Source: Myotis daubentonii | Lineage: Eukaryota; Chordata; Mammalia; Chiroptera; Vespertilionidae | Direction: 5' to 3' | Length of the DNA stretch: 64,000 bases | NCBI RefSeq assembly: GCF_963259705.1 | Contig: NC_081844.1 | Coordinates: forward strand, 33,297,341-33,361,340 | Part shown: piece after piece, positions 1-12,463 of the stretch | How the letters are laid out: each line of letters opens with the position of its first letter | Numbering within the stretch: the first letter of the stretch is position 1 | Position numbers and translations under genes: made by a program | Notes under the pieces: model-generated | Databases searched by the model: none | What the model saw: only the letters and a program-made list of their open reading frames with translations | Told to the model about the DNA's origin: nothing

Positions 1-2569
1 TCGGTGGCATTGCCGAGCTTCCCTGTGGCCGCCCCATTGTTCTCTTTGTTAGAGAGCCAGACTCAGATTTGCAGGGTGACATCAGGCTGGCCGCCGCTCA
101 TTGGCCCTGGAGCTGCGGGGTGGGCGGAGGGTGGTGGGCAGTGCCCACATACCCACCCACCCTGTTAGCTGCCTGCCCACCAGCCTCAACTTTCTCCTGC
201 CTTCCTGCCCACACCCCCCCCTCCCTGCTGGCCTCCTGTGGTCAGCCAGGTTCTAGAACTTGGGGTGGGGCCTGGGCGGGGCTTTAGGTAGGGCCAAAGG
301 ACATTCAGGCTGGGAGGGGGGTGTCCCAGCCTCTGGGCCCTTAGGAACAGCAGCCAGAGAAGGGTGGGTGGTGACCTGAATTATAAGGTGGCCTGTCACC
401 CTCACCACCACCACAAGCAGAGGACCACAGTGATGCTCTAGGCACCGTCCTCTGCTGGTTCCAGTGGGTGGGGTGGCTCGGCCAGCAAGCCCTCTGGTCA
501 TTCATTTGTCCTTTCCACATGTGGACACAAGGAGTGCCAGGTGTGGTGCTGAGATCCACCATCAGGAGTGAAGATGGGTTCCTTTCTGAACCCTGCCCGC
601 CGCCTTCGGGCTCAGACATGGCTAGACCCATGCCACACAGTTCTGCTTCACCACCTTTCCTATACAGGCCCCCACTTCCCCACTCCTGTCCCCCGTAACT
701 GCACTGGGACATGTAACAGGTAGTTACACATTGAGTGTCCAGAAGCCTGCGGGTGGGCAGGTGTGGTGGGCAAGTGTGGACACCGATGCCTGGGGGCCAT
801 TTGCCCCAAATCACTAGGCTCATCTGTTGTGCAGTGGAGCATGAGGTGTGTTTTGTGTGAACATGCGGTCTTGACACCTGAGGGAGAGGCCTTACAGGTG
901 GTGACGGGAGTCAGGCAGAGGGCACTGGAACTGTAGCCGCAGGCCGAGTGGTGTGGCAGAGTGAGCCTGGGCCTCAGGCTCCACCCAACCTCCCGGCTGT
1001 GCTTTTGGCACCTGGTTGTTGGGTGCCAGCCTGTATTCTTGGTGGTTGTGGACAACAAAGAAAACTAGGCAATACAGTGAGTCCTGTAGACTGAGGAGGC
1101 CCCGTGACCCTGGGCAAACGAGAGCCCTTCTCTGTAGTGGGGGGCAGCACCCCCCTCAGGGTTTGTGTGTGGATTCCTAAGGCACTGGTTGTAACCCCAG
1201 TCTGGCACTCAGTAACCACCCCACAAATGGGGTACAGGGTACCAGGGAGGGAGCCTGAATACTAGGACAGGTTGCATTGCCCCAGCTCCAGAGCCATTTG
1301 CGGCTCCCATCCTCTCCCACCCAGTTCTCAAGCACACCCTGAAAGACTGCCCCAGCCCCACCCCTTCCCTCCTCCCATCACCCACCCCACTCTCTACCTT
1401 GTGGGTCCCTGGATGCCAGGCCTGCCCCTCCTTACTGCTCAGGCTCTCCCCAGCGCAGGGGGCACAGCCTGCCCTCAATTACTCATCCTTTTCTGTCAAT
1501 TCCTAGATTCAGGGCCGCCCCTCCCCAAGAAGGCACAGGAGGAAGAGGCTGTGAGGGACGAGGCCGGGCTGGGATTTGAACCCTGATCTCACTGGCTTTG
1601 CCTACCCTGCTTCCTGGGAGGCTGGTGCCCTGGCCATGGGGGTGACCTTGGGCCCATCCTCCCCCCCCCTTGCCATCCATGTCCTGTACGCAGGATGAGT
1701 CTGTGCCCATGCCTTGACCAGGGCTGGGCGTGGTCGTGTTGGGTCTGTGCAGGATGATGAAGGCAGGGCCTCAGGTCTCTTCCATCTCTGAGGTCAGGCT
1801 GTGGATGGTGGCCTGGAATGGTCTCCCATTGTGTTCTCTGGCCCCAACCCTGCAGGTATCAGGTGTCCGTTCTGGCAGCCAGGACACTGCAGGGGTGTTG
1901 GGGTCCATGCCTATGTGTTCCTGTCTATCCACTGTGGGGCATAGAAGTAAAGAGGTGCCCATGCTGGGGTTGGGGGCTCCTTGTGTTGGCAGTTATAGAC
2001 CAGTCCTGCTTCCCGTGTCCGTGTGTCACAGACAAGCCAGCTTCCTTCCCAGACCTCCCTGCTGTGACGTGGCCCACCAGGACCGCAGGCCACTTGGGCC
2101 TTGCCTGGTTGTGGGAACTTGTCCGAGCCCTGTCCTGCTTCCGGAGCTCTGCCCCCGCTGTTCCTCTGGGGGAGTGCTCCTCCGCCCGTGTCCTCCCTCC
2201 CCTCATACCTTGAGGCTTTGTGGACAGGTGTAGCCTGTGGTCACCTGTGGGGCCTGGTTCTCTGAGTGCCAGCACATGGGTATGGCCAGGACCCCATAAG
2301 GGGGTCATGTGAGTGATGGGAGGCAAAGGGCTGCCCTCATCCACTAGCCTTCCCACTTTGAGGGGAGGGTTGCTTAGGGCCTGAGGCAGGACAGTGTCAG
2401 CCCGGAGGGCTCTCTCCAGTTTCCAAGCACACCCCGTTCTCTTGAGTTGGCATCCCGAGGGCAGTGCCGAGGAACCCGCATTTCAGTCTGTGCCCACCTA
2501 TCAGTGGTGGCCCCCAGAGTTCCCCAGGCATGGGACTCAGCCCCCTGACACCACCCACTCTTTTTGTTG

Positions 2570-2762
2570 TTAATTCTCACCCAAGGAGAATATTTCTTCC
2601 ATTGCTTTTTTTTTAAATTGGAGGGAGGGCGAGAGAGAGAAACATCATTTTGAGAGAGATACATAGATTCGTTGCCTCCTGCAGGCCAGGGCCAGGGATC
2701 GAACTTGTGACCCTTCAGTGTGCAGGCTGACACCCTAACCATGGAGCAACACCAGCCAGGGC
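2570..2762 (-). repeat. Ves-like tRNA SINE
   Basis: A diverged SINE in reverse orientation. It starts with the poly-T/'tattgctttt' tail complement and ends with the complement of the tRNA-like head (accagccagggc). Similar flanks (about 2549-2562 and 2763-2776) look like a degenerate target duplication. Confidence 0.75.
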
Positions 2763-3346
2763 TCACCATCCACTCTCACTGCACTCTATCATCCCCACTG
2801 GGGTAGGGGGTGTGTCCCGGATCACTGTGGATCCCCAATTTCCTCGACTGGACAATCCCACCCTCCCAAGCTCTGCCCCCTCTCACGGTCTTCACATGAG
2901 TTGGGTTTGGGGGCCAACAGGTGTCACAGCTGGAGTGCAGTCAGTAAAGTAGAGCCGCTTGGCCACTAAGGGCTCCATTCGGGCCACCCAAGGGGAAGCT
3001 GCATGGTCCCTCTCCTGCCCTCACCCACCTTAGGGACTCATCGCTCCAGCCTTGTGCTTGGGTTCAAGGCCCACTTACTCATCTGTACAGATCAGCGGTT
3101 GGGGTGGGAGGGTCTCCTTTGGCAAACCCCCCCTTCCTCCAGGCCTCAGTAGATTCCCTCCGCACGTGGCTCTGCGAGAAACAGACATTTCAGGGGCAGG
3201 GCGTCTGCCTGGGACCCTGGCCCTTTGGGTCCAGCCCCAAATCTGTGAGGCTAGGTTTCAGCCCTCCTTTTATGGGCGAGGGAATTGAGGTACAGGAAGG
3301 TTCCCCCAAGGGCCCAGGGCAATCCCCAGTTTACTAGCCCTTAGAG

Positions 3347-3656
3347 CAGCGGTTCTCAACCTGTGCGTCGCGACCCCTTTGGGGTCAAACGACCCTTTCA
3401 CAGGGGTCGCCAAAGACCATCGGAAAGCACATATATAATTACATATTGTTTTTGTGATGAATCACTATGCTTTAATTATGTTCAATTTGTAACAATGAAA
3501 ATACATCCTGCGTATCAGATATTTACATTATGATTCATAACAGTAGCAACATTACAGTTATGAAGTAGCAACGAAAATAATTTCATGGTTGGGGGTCACC
3601 ACAACATGAGGACCTGTATTAAAGGGTCGCGGCATTAGGAAGGTCGAGAACCACTG
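3347..3656 (+). mobile_element. SPIN-like non-autonomous hAT transposon
   Basis: A 310-bp element bounded by terminal inverted repeats: cagcggttctcaacct at the left, its imperfect complement ending gagaaccactg at the right. Inside both ends are the ggtcgcgac and gggtcgc blocks, with an AT-rich centre. End sequences and length match the SPIN_NA / URR1 group of hAT transposons, known in bats, opossum, tenrec, bushbaby, murine rodents, Xenopus and Anolis. The expected 8-bp duplication is not clear (ccttagag against cctggctt), so the edges or flanks may have decayed. It has no coding capacity. Confidence 0.8.
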
Positions 3657-4237
3657 CCTGGCTTCCGGAAGTTCTGAAAGTCAGACATGGTGGCAGGAGG
3701 AACTCTGGAAGTTCCTGGCCCAGTCCCCCCTTTCTCCTGGCCCAGTCATGTTGGGCTTCCGGGAGGAGGGAGTACCAGGCTGCAATGTGATGCAAAGAAG
3801 GGCCAGGACGGGGGGGTGAGGACGGTGAGGACACTGTTTTGTGTGGGGGGCAGCATGGCCAAGGCAGAGGGAGTTTGCCAGGTAGGGAGGGGACAGACCA
3901 TCAGGGCAGGTTTGGAGCAGCCACAGGTCAGGGTGGGTTTGGGGAGCCAAAGAGAATGCCTTTGAGACAACACAGCTTTGGTGGTGGTGGTGGGGTGACT
4001 AAGGACCCAGGAGGTGGGGCATGGAGGTGGTAGGAACGCAGCCCCTCCCTCGGAGATTTCTGACCCCAATTCACCTGCCCTGCTTTTGCTCAAGGTCCTG
4101 GTTGGGGAGCTACTGTCTTGAGATTAGGGTCAGGCTGCCCCTGGATGCCCCCTACCACCTCTGCAGTGAGCGGTCTCCTGGCCTAGGCACCATCTCCTTG
4201 TTTTCTTTCTGGGCAGACATGCTGATCCTGCTAACAT

Positions 4238-4458
4238 TTTTTTTCTTTCTTTTTTTTTTTCTTTTGTTAATCCTCACCCAAGGATACTTTTTCCATCTAA
4301 CTCCAGAGAGAGTGGAAGAGGGGCGGAGAGAGAGAAACATCAATGTGAGAGAGAGAGACATCCATTGGTTGCTTCCCATTGGTGGGATCAAACCTACAAC
4401 TCAGGTACGTGCCCTTGATGGGAAGCGACCGTGACCCTCTGGTGTGTTGGTCAGGCTC
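4238..4458 (-). repeat. Ves-like tRNA SINE
   Basis: Reverse-oriented SINE with a T-rich tail complement at the left, the 'aatcctcacccaagga' body form shared with the copies at 2570 and 19640, and a tRNA-like head complement ending near 4458. Older and more diverged than the young Ves copies. Confidence 0.7.
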
Positions 4459-4944
4459 TAAGCATTTAGAAACAGGGCCAGGGCATGATTCTGCTAATTT
4501 TATGTCTTTCAGTGTTGTGAAGCTAGCAACACTGTTACTCCTCTCAATGCCACCTCTGTATTGACACAATATCACTGTGTCCCTCTAGCCTCCCCTGAGG
4601 TGGCAGGGCGGGGGATGGGGGGGGTCGGTCTTCCAGATTCCCTGGCCTGGACTCACGATGTCTCAGAAGGCCCTGGAGGGGTGGGTATCAGGGACCCGGG
4701 CAGGCACCACTACCAGAGGCCCTGATCAGCTGCCCCTGAGCTTCCCTCGGAGGCCAGGCCCCCCAGGACCTCGGAAGGTGTCCTGAGTTCAGGCCTAGGA
4801 GTCTACATTGGGCTGAGGCCTCACCTCACCTGCATGGGGCTGAAGGGTCACTTGGTCAGAAGAAAATCGTAGGCAGCTTACACAGTTTGAGCCTGGGTTT
4901 CCACACCTGTCAGAGAGGGGGTGATGCCGGAGGATCTGCACTCA

Positions 4945-5335
4945 CAGCCTAGGGCTGACATAATCAGCTGAATAGCTTGAAGCAATAGAAATTCTCTCGT
5001 TCGTTCTGGAGGCTGGAAATCTGAAATCAAGGTGCTGGCAGGGGTGTGCGCCCTCCAGAGGCCCTGGGGGACAGTCTGTCCCATGCGCGCTCCCAGCCTC
5101 TGGTGGCTGCCAGCAGTGCTTGGTGTCCCTTGGCTTGTAGCCATGTCACTGCAACGCCCGCCTTGTCACATGGCGGATTCTGTGTGTCCCACTTGCATTC
5201 AGGGCCACTCTACCCTATGGTGACCTCGCCTTAACTAGTTACACTTGTAGATGCCCCATTTCCAAGTAAGAGCCATTCTCATGTTCTGGACGGACATGAA
5301 TTTTAGGGGACACTATTCAACCCACAACAGAGTCC
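4945..5335 (-). repeat. Old MaLR-like LTR fragment
   Basis: Reverse orientation. The left part carries a 'ggaggctggaaatctgaaatcaaggtg'-type block, followed by the 'cccttggcttgtagcc' and 'catggc' segments, typical of ancient ERVL-MaLR (MLT1-type) LTRs. Related fragments lie at 8545, 10740 and 46695. The family name is from memory of the repeat type, not a search. Confidence 0.55.
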
Positions 5336-5605
5336 TTGCCTTCTTGCTTTTTTGCCAACCCCAGGGGCACCCAGCGTGTTGCACCTGTGCCAGGGCCCCT
5401 GGGGTCCCTCGCATGACCAGAGGAGAAACTAAGGTCCCAGGTCCCAGGGTAGGATGTGGTATGTCTGAGATGACAAAATGCCACGGGGGCACAGCCCCCA
5501 AATGGAGGCTCCCAGCTGGCCTGGCCCCTACAGCTGGTGCCCCAGACAGGCTGACCTGGGGAGGGGTCCCGGTCCTCACCATGTTCCCCTCCCCCCCCAA
5601 CCCAG

Positions 5606-6984
5606 GGTGCAAAATCAAGGCTCTGCGGGCCAAGACGAACACATACATCAAGACGCCGGTGCGTGGGGAGGAGCCCGTCTTCATCGTAACTGGCCGCCAG
5701 GAGGACGTGGAGATGGCCAAACGCGAGATCCTGTCCGCGGCGGAGCACTTCTCGGTGATCCGTGCGACCCGCAGCAAGGCCGGTGGGCTGCCCGGCACTG
5801 CGCAGGGCCCACCCAACCTGCCGGGACAGACCACCATCCAGGTGCGCGTGCCCTACCGCGTGGTGGGGCTGGTCGTGGGGCCCAAAGGCGCCACCATCAA
5901 GCGCATCCAGCAGCGGACGCACACATACATCGTGACGCCCGGGCGGGACAAGGAGCCGGTGTTCGCGGTCACGGGCATGCCCGAGAACGTGGACCGGGCC
6001 CGGGAGGAGATCGAGGCGCACATCACGCTGCGCACCGGCGCCTTCACCGACGCCGGCCCCGACAGTGACTTCCACGCCAACGGCACCGACGTCTGCCTGG
6101 ACCTGCTCGGAGCCGCTGCCGGCCTCTGGGCCAAGGCCCCCAACCCCGGGCGGCGGCCCACCCTGCCTAGCGCCAGCCTCCGGGGGGACAGTACCCTGGG
6201 CGCCCCGGGGGGCCCCGAGGCCTTCTACCCCAGCAGCCGCGGAGGACCGCCAGTGCCGGACACGGGCCCCGCCAGCCCCTATGGCGGCTCCGGCAACGGG
6301 GGCTTCACCTTCGGCGGGGACGGCCCTGGAGCCCCGACTGGGCCACCTGCCCCCGAGGACTGTGACTTCGGCTTCGACTTCCTGGCGCTGGACCTGACCG
6401 TGCCCGCAGCAGCCACCATCTGGGCCCCCTTTGAGCGCGCTGCGCCCGTGCCGGCCTTCGTCAACGGGGCCCCGGCACCACCGGCCCCCGGTGTCCGGCG
6501 CAGCAGCGGGGCTGGTACCCCGCGACACTCCCCGACGCTGCCGGAACCGGGGGGCCTGGGCCTGGAGCTCCCGCTGGCCCGCCGCGGCCCCCCCGACCCG
6601 GTGGGCGCCCTGCCCTGGCGGCCCCCGCAGGGCTCCCTGTCATCTTTCTCGAGCAGCAGCAGCTTCTCCACGGCCACCTCGCTGCCCAGCAGCTCCTCAG
6701 CCTCCACATGCCCCCCCCTGGACTCCAGCGCCTCCGAGATCAGCCGCAAGCCCTCAGCCGCCGCGACCTCCGGGCCCGGGGTGCCCGTGGCCTCCGCCGC
6801 CCCCGGCCCGGCCCTGGTGCGGGAGTGCGTGGTGTGTGCGGAAGGCGAGGTGATGGCCGCGCTGGTGCCCTGCGGCCACAACCTCTTCTGCATGGACTGC
6901 GCTGTGCGCATCTGCGGCAAGAGCGAGCCCGAGTGCCCCGCCTGCCGCACGCCCGCCACGCAGGCCATTCATATCTTTTCCTAA
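5606..6984 (+). CDS. MEX3D: MEX3D terminal coding exon (RNA-binding KH/RING protein)
   Basis: This exon codes for the last 458 residues of a MEX3 RNA-binding ubiquitin-ligase-type protein. The acceptor is at 5604-5605, and the exon starts with two bases completing a Gly codon, then CKIKALRAK, so the intron splits the KH1 GxxG loop as in other MEX3 genes. In order: the remainder of KH1 (to about residue 50), complete KH2 at about residues 75-145 with GPKG as its RNA-contact loop, a long Pro/Gly/Ser-rich linker, and a C-terminal C3HC4 RING (CVVC, CGHNLFC, CPAC). Stop is TAA at 6982-6984. MEX3 proteins bind 3' UTR elements and promote mRNA decay; MEX3D has been linked to BCL2 mRNA. MEX3D rather than A-C is supported by synteny with PLK5 and ADAMTSL5. 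The open frame continues upstream to 5251, but that part is intron. Confidence 0.93.
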
Positions 6985-7870
6985 CGAGTCGCTCCCGCGG
7001 CCACGGGGCCACCCTGCGGCCCCTGGAGTGGGCACGTGCTCTGGGCCGGGCTGGGGGAGGAGAGAGGAGGGCAGGGGTGGAGGGGCAGGCCGGGGGCGGG
7101 CAGGGGGCAGTGTGGCCAGTGTTTACAGATGAGCTTTAACTCCGGTCCCAGGCATGGAGACAGTGACCCGGCAGCCCAGTGGCACCTCAGTTCTTAACAA
7201 ATAACAGTATTGAGTTGACAGGTTAAAATAAACCAGAGAGAAAAGGTCTGTTGCACTTTTTATTTGAGACACACACACACCTACACCCCCAGGGTGATCT
7301 TTTTAAAGAAAAAAATTTTTACAGCCATCAGTTGCCCTCCTTTTCTATGAAGTGGATTTCTGATCCGACAGTGTTGTTTTTACAGGGTGGCAGCCTCTGC
7401 AGAAAGTTCCACCGGGAGGATGGTGACATTTTTACTACCTTTTCACTCCCTTTTTGGGGCTAACTGGTCACCCTTTTGTAGGTCAGCCCCAGGAAGGCCG
7501 GAGGGGGGAGGGGGGAGGGGCACAGGGGCATCCCAACCAGAAATTTCTAACTTTTTTATTTTTAATTATTAATCCTCTTCTGCTGTGGTTTATGTTGTCC
7601 GTTTTTAAATTTTTTTAAATTGTTTTTTTTTTTTTTTTTACTTTTACTTTTTACCTCTTGTGTATATGTAGCAAATTTATAGGGAAATATGTATGTACTT
7701 TATGGAATAAATTTTAAGAACTAAAATATATTTTATTTTAAAGTAACGGACCTTTAATCTTACGCAGCTAAATTACTGATTATATATTTGCTGAGCTGAC
7801 TTAAGGGTTCAGAAAATTGTATCAAGAGTTTTATTTTTTGACTCCAAAGCCTTCTTAATAAAGTCTTTTT
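6985..7870 (+). other. MEX3D: MEX3D 3' UTR
   Basis: GC-rich just after the stop, then increasingly A/T-rich with U-runs from about 7550. AATAAA-type signals occur near 7227, at 7706-7711 and at 7857-7862; the last two are the likely ends. The long AU-rich tail resembles MEX3-family 3' UTRs, which are themselves regulatory targets. Confidence 0.7.
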
Positions 7871-8544
7871 ATGACGTGCGAGCCCTTGGCGTGGTGTGGG
7901 GCCGGTGGGCGTGGAGAGGTTGGGTTATGGGAGGGACCCTCAGACCCAGCTCCTCACCTTCCATCTTCCAGATAAAGGAATTTGGGGTACCCCATTCCAG
8001 GTTCTACTGCAAGCCAGGCTCTGCCTGTTCCAGACGAGACCATGAGATCTGTTGGTCCTGCCAGGCCCCCTTCCCTGAGACTGGGGCTGGCCAACCGTGG
8101 GGTCAGTTATGGCCACTGTGGAAGTGGCAGTGCCAGGCTGCCTTCTTGGGGCACCTTCCCAGCTCTGGTGTGTGTGGGGCCCCCAGTCCCCCCTAGACAG
8201 GATCCACCTGTCACTGTGCAGATGGGGATGCTGAGGTCTGGGAATCTGCCTCCTGGGTCCTAATACCTCCCATCCCAAAAGGATATCTGAGTGATGAGCC
8301 ACAGGTGGACAGAGAACCCCAAGGACAGTGAACCCCGTGAGTGTCATCACATCAGACCCTCTGGCTGCGGGGAAGCACCTGGAGGGCTGAATCCTGCTGG
8401 GGCGTCAGGGCATGGGGTGGGGATCAGGAAAAGCCACACACGTGCGGGGAGCCAGCCCAGCCCTGTCTGGGATTCCCCATCTGTAAAACCAGGTGATCCC
8501 ACGTCCACAGTCCCAGCTTTGGTGAGGCTCAGGGGGTCAAGCAG

Positions 8545-8995
8545 GTTGAATCATGGCCGTAAAGATTTATCCCCCAGAACCTGTGATCGGGACCTTATTT
8601 GGAGAAAGGGTCCTCGTGGGTATATAATTAAGGCTCTTGAGATGAGGTCATTCTGGATTGGGGTGGCCCTAAGTCCAGTGACCAGTATCCTTATAAGGGG
8701 CAGAAGAGGAGAGACAGGCATGCGGCGGGAGATTTCTAACTCAGACACTATGTGGGGAGGAGGACAAGGCAGAGGCTGGGTGGTAAGGTCATAGGTCAAG
8801 GGAGGCCCAGATCCCCCAGAAACCAGAAGAGGCAGGAAGGACCCTCCCCTGGAGCCTGGGGAGGGAGCACGGCCCCGCCACGTCTCGATTCGGGGCTTCT
8901 GGCCTCCGGTACCTTGAGAGAAAAAGTGCCCATTGTTTTAAGATGCCCACTTCATGGTAATTTGCTCTGGCAGTCACGGGAGACCGATACAGGTG
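8545..8995 (+). repeat. Old MaLR-like LTR fragment
   Basis: Forward copy of the LTR type also seen at 4945 (-), 10740 and 46695. It carries 'ccttatttggagaaagg', 'attaaggctcttgagatgag', 'ccttataaggggcagaag' and a closing 'ttgttttaag' block. No coding content. Confidence 0.6.
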
Positions 8996-9402
8996 GCAAG
9001 CATTGCTTAACCTGGCCCAGCCCACAGTTCAGTGGTGAAGTTGGACAGGGCTGCAGTGGCCCCAGGTGATCTGGGGTGAGGTCAGGCCACAGCCAGACTG
9101 CAGGAGCGGGTGGAGGTGGCAGGGAGGTGAGGCTGTGGAGATCACAAAGAGAAAGGGCAGCCCCTGTGGGTTAGGGTTAGGGGAGGGGGGAGGGGGGGGA
9201 GTAGTAGAGAGTTCTTGGGAAGGAAGTGGAGGCTGGAGCTCAAATCAGGGTCCCAAAGGGAGTGGGCACAATGGTGGGGGCGGGAGAGGGGCTGGGGTCT
9301 GCAAGGAGCTGAGGTGTGCATTAGGTAAGGTTTGCCTTTTGACAGCCCTGGGTGAATCAGCTGTAATTTGGAAAGAGAAGAGGCACGTCAAAACTGCTCA
9401 GG

Positions 9403-9622
9403 AGCCCTGGCCAGTTTGGCTCAGTGGATAGAGTGTGGGCCTGCAGACTGAAGGGTCCCCAGTTCAAATCCGGTCAAGGGCACATGCCCGGGTTTCCGGC
9501 TCAATCCCCAGTAGGGGGCGTGCAAGAAGCAGCCCATCAATGATTCCCTCTCATCATTGATGTTTCTATCTCTCCCTTCCTCTCTGAAATCAATAAAAAT
9601 ATATATATTTTTTTTTAAAAAA
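9403..9622 (+). repeat. Ves SINE
   Basis: Forward copy: tRNA-like head (gccctggccagtttggctca), B-box-like 'gttcaaatccggtc', pyrimidine-rich body, 'aatcaataaaa' and an A/T tail. Confidence 0.9.
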
Positions 9623-9799
9623 ACTGCTCAGGATGAGCAGGAGCTGGGCAGGGGGTGGAGAATGATGAGGTAGCTGGATGACTGGCCACAGGAGGGTCAA
9701 GCCCAGCACTTAGGCCCAAATCTAGCCTGGCTAGAGCTCTCAAGGGGTTTTGAAAGATGGAACAGTAAATGGAGTGGAGTCACAAACCAGGGGGTGGTG

Positions 9800-10085
9800 C
9801 TGTCATACCTGGTGGCCTGGGCCTGTGCTGTCCCAGGACTTTCCAGAAACTTCTGAGGGTTGTGCTTACTCCCTGCTGGGGCTTAGGAAGCTCATAAGAG
9901 GAAAGCCAGAGCTGCTGAGGCCCTCAGGGAGAGCCAAGAGGGGGCCAGAGGTAGATTCTGGAGCTTGCTGTTTGAGGCCCTGGCTGCAGTCCTGTCTGAA
10001 GGCAGCCCATCCCGCCCTCTCAGTTATGAGCACCAATAAGCCCTCCTTCTTTTTGTTTAAGCCACTGAGAGTTGGAATAACCCAA
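9800..10085 (+). repeat. Possible old LTR fragment
   Basis: The right end ('caataagccc...tttgtttaagccactgaga') resembles the closing part of an ancient LTR. The left boundary is not visible. Confidence 0.3.
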
Positions 10086-10739
10086 ACTCATAACCACCTA
10101 CGGGGACCACGTTCCTGGCCAGGGAGCTGGCAAGCATTCTTTTGTGCAGCAAAAACAAGTCCCCTGTGCATATAGCTTCTCCACACCTCAGCATATGTAG
10201 GGACACCCGAGGCTAGTGTCCTGGGCGCAAGCTCTCACTCCCTTGTCACTTGTACCTGTTGGTTCATGGACTTGGCACAGCCTACCTCACCCCTGGACCC
10301 TCCCCTTTAAGAAAAGAAAGCCACCCTGGCTCACACTGGAATTTACATGCAAATAGCCACATCTGGTAGCTCCTGTGTTGGGCAACATCCCTCTAGAACT
10401 GGGTGCAATGATGAGAAGGTTCTAGATCCACACTGTCCAACACATGGGGCGACTGAGCATGAGAGGTGGCTTGTGGCACTGAGACATTGAATGTTGTATG
10501 TTATTGGGGCTTAATGTAAACTGACATGGCCCCAAACAAAAAGGGACACATCTAGGGACGCTGTTTGCTCTGCAGATCGTGCAGTAGTTTTAGAGGCAGG
10601 ACAGCAGGACAGCTGCCACGCCCTGAGATGGTTAAGAGTGTGGGTGCGTGGAGGCCCTGACCACAGTGGTCCCAAAGCAACAAAGGCCACAGAGGAGGGA
10701 CGACAGCTCCTGGGCTGACCCCAAAACTTCCCCAGCCCC

Positions 10740-11145
10740 GACCATGGGACCTGTGGACATGTTGCCTCACATGGTGAAGGGACTTTGGCGATGGGATTAA
10801 GTCAAGGACCCTGAGATGGGGATGAGCCCGGATTCCCCAGAAGGCCCAGGGTCATCACTGGGTCCTCATACCAGGAGGCAGGAGGGTGAGAGTCAGAGAT
10901 GGCAGCGGCTGGGCTGCTGGCTGTGAGGGTGGAGGAAGGGCCACGAGCCAGCGATTCAGTTCCTTTAGAAGCTGGAAGAGGCCGAAAATGACTCTTCCCT
11001 GGAGCCTCCAGAAGGGCCAGCCCTGCCCACACCTGGGCTTAGGATGTCTGGCCTCCAGCACGGTCACAGAATAAATTTGCATTGTTCTCATTCAAGCCAC
11101 TACTCATTTGTGGTCATTTGTCACAGTGACCGTATGAAACGGCAC
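10740..11145 (+). repeat. Old MaLR-like LTR fragment
   Basis: Forward copy with 'gggattaagtcaaggaccc', 'gggtcctcata' and a closing 'ataaatttgcattgttctc' block. Same repeat type as 8545 and 46695. Confidence 0.55.
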
Positions 11146-12109
11146 ACAGCTATGTTAAAAGTTGTCCAACCTCTTGGAGAAAGGGCTGGTTCTATGGCCT
11201 GCCCAGAGCTGACATGCTCCACCGCCTACCCCGCCCCGGCCCCCTACCCCGTCCCAAGGATGAACACATGCCCATTCCAAGGCACAGGAGCCACTAACAG
11301 AGAACCCCCAGTGGCAGAGCGGAAGCAGTTCATCCTAGAGGACACAAGACACCCAATTAATTGGAATTTTAGATAAATAAATCTTTCTTTTTTTTAGTAT
11401 AAGTTTATCTCAAATATTGCATGGGACACCCTTCTCCCTAACAGAGATGTGTTATTTATCTGAAATTCAGACTGAACAGGGTGTCTGGTATTTTTGCTAA
11501 ATCTGGTTATTATGAGGAGTGGAGGGAGGGGAGAGAGTCATCCACTGATTTGCAGGGGGAAGTATAAGCTTGAGCTCCCCTCTGTGCTTCCGGAACTCTG
11601 CCCTGGCCGGCAGAGGAGGACGAAGTAATGGAACCTGGGGCACAGGGGAGGGGAGGTTGCTAACATGGACTAGACGTCATTCTGGCTCATTGATTGATAT
11701 GGGTTGAGCGTCTGGATCGGTACCACAGCCAGAAGTGGGTTTTATCTGGGGCAGCAGCCCGGAAAGAAGCCAAAAGCCCCCAAGCACGTCTGTCCCTGCG
11801 CACCCCTCCCCCACACTCTCTCTCAGTGGGCGCCACAGACGGCCAGCATGGACCACCGGACTAGCCGGTGCTCTGCTGCCACCTTGTGGCCGGGGCTGCG
11901 CACGACAACCTGCTCACAGCAGCCGGGGAGCCCTGAACAGCTGGGGCATTAGCGCCATTTGTGTCAACAAGTCTCAGCTGTTCACCTCCGTCTGCTCCCC
12001 ACCCACCCTCCATTGCTCCGCAGCGGCAACTGCATTTCTCTACAAAGACGCTTAGTAAATCCCATCGCCACAGTGTCATGATGAGACTTAAAACGCTTAA
12101 CGCTAATTT

Positions 12110-12210
12110 CTTTTCCCCCGGTTTTATTGAAATATAATCGACATTCAGCACTTTAGGAATTTACTGGTAGGTGTGCAGCATAGTGATTTGACTTACAGCA
12201 TTACTTTCTC
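12110..12210 (-). repeat. L1 fragment
   Basis: Reverse-strand fragment with the 'tttattgaaatataatcga' signature of mammalian L1M tails. Cut on the right by the SINE at 12216. Confidence 0.5.
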
Positions 12211-12215
12211 TTTTA

Positions 12216-12260
12216 AAAAATTATCACCTGAGGATATTTTTTATTGATTTTGGGGGGGGG

Positions 12261-12322
<62 letters not shown>

Positions 12323-12463
12323 CATTGATCAGTTGCCTCCCATACCCACCCCAACTGGGAATTGAGTCCGCAACCTGGGTATGTGCCCTGACCTGGAATG
12401 GAACCTGCCACCTTTTGGTGCACGGGACAACGGTCCAACCAACTGAGCCACACCAGCCAGGGC
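12216..12463 (-). repeat. Ves-like SINE with (GA)n expansion
   Basis: Reverse SINE whose purine-rich tail region has expanded into a pure GA microsatellite of about 50 bp (about 12266-12320). Ends with the head complement 'accagccagggc'. Confidence 0.85.

Larger units (their letters stand above)
1..5605 (+). other. MEX3D: MEX3D intron (3' part)
   Basis: This is intron sequence upstream of the MEX3D terminal exon. The intron ends at an acceptor with a C-rich tract and AG at 5604-5605. The first MEX3D exon, which should encode the N-terminus and the start of KH1, is not in the window. Apart from two tRNA-derived SINEs (about 2570 and 4238), a SPIN-like hAT element (3347) and an old LTR fragment (about 4945), I see no exon, RNA gene or clear regulatory block here. 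Confidence 0.8.

Noticed and set aside
5251..5605. Upstream open frame continuous with the MEX3D exon
   Set aside because: The acceptor at 5604-5605 and the split KH1 loop show that this part is intron; it overlaps an old LTR fragment.
5317..6528. 403-codon antisense open frame across the MEX3D exon
   Set aside because: Mirror of GC-rich coding sequence with few stops; no recognisable domains and no independent signals.
9166..9182. Telomere-like gggttagggttagggg
   Set aside because: Only about two units in G-rich sequence; too short to be an interstitial telomere.
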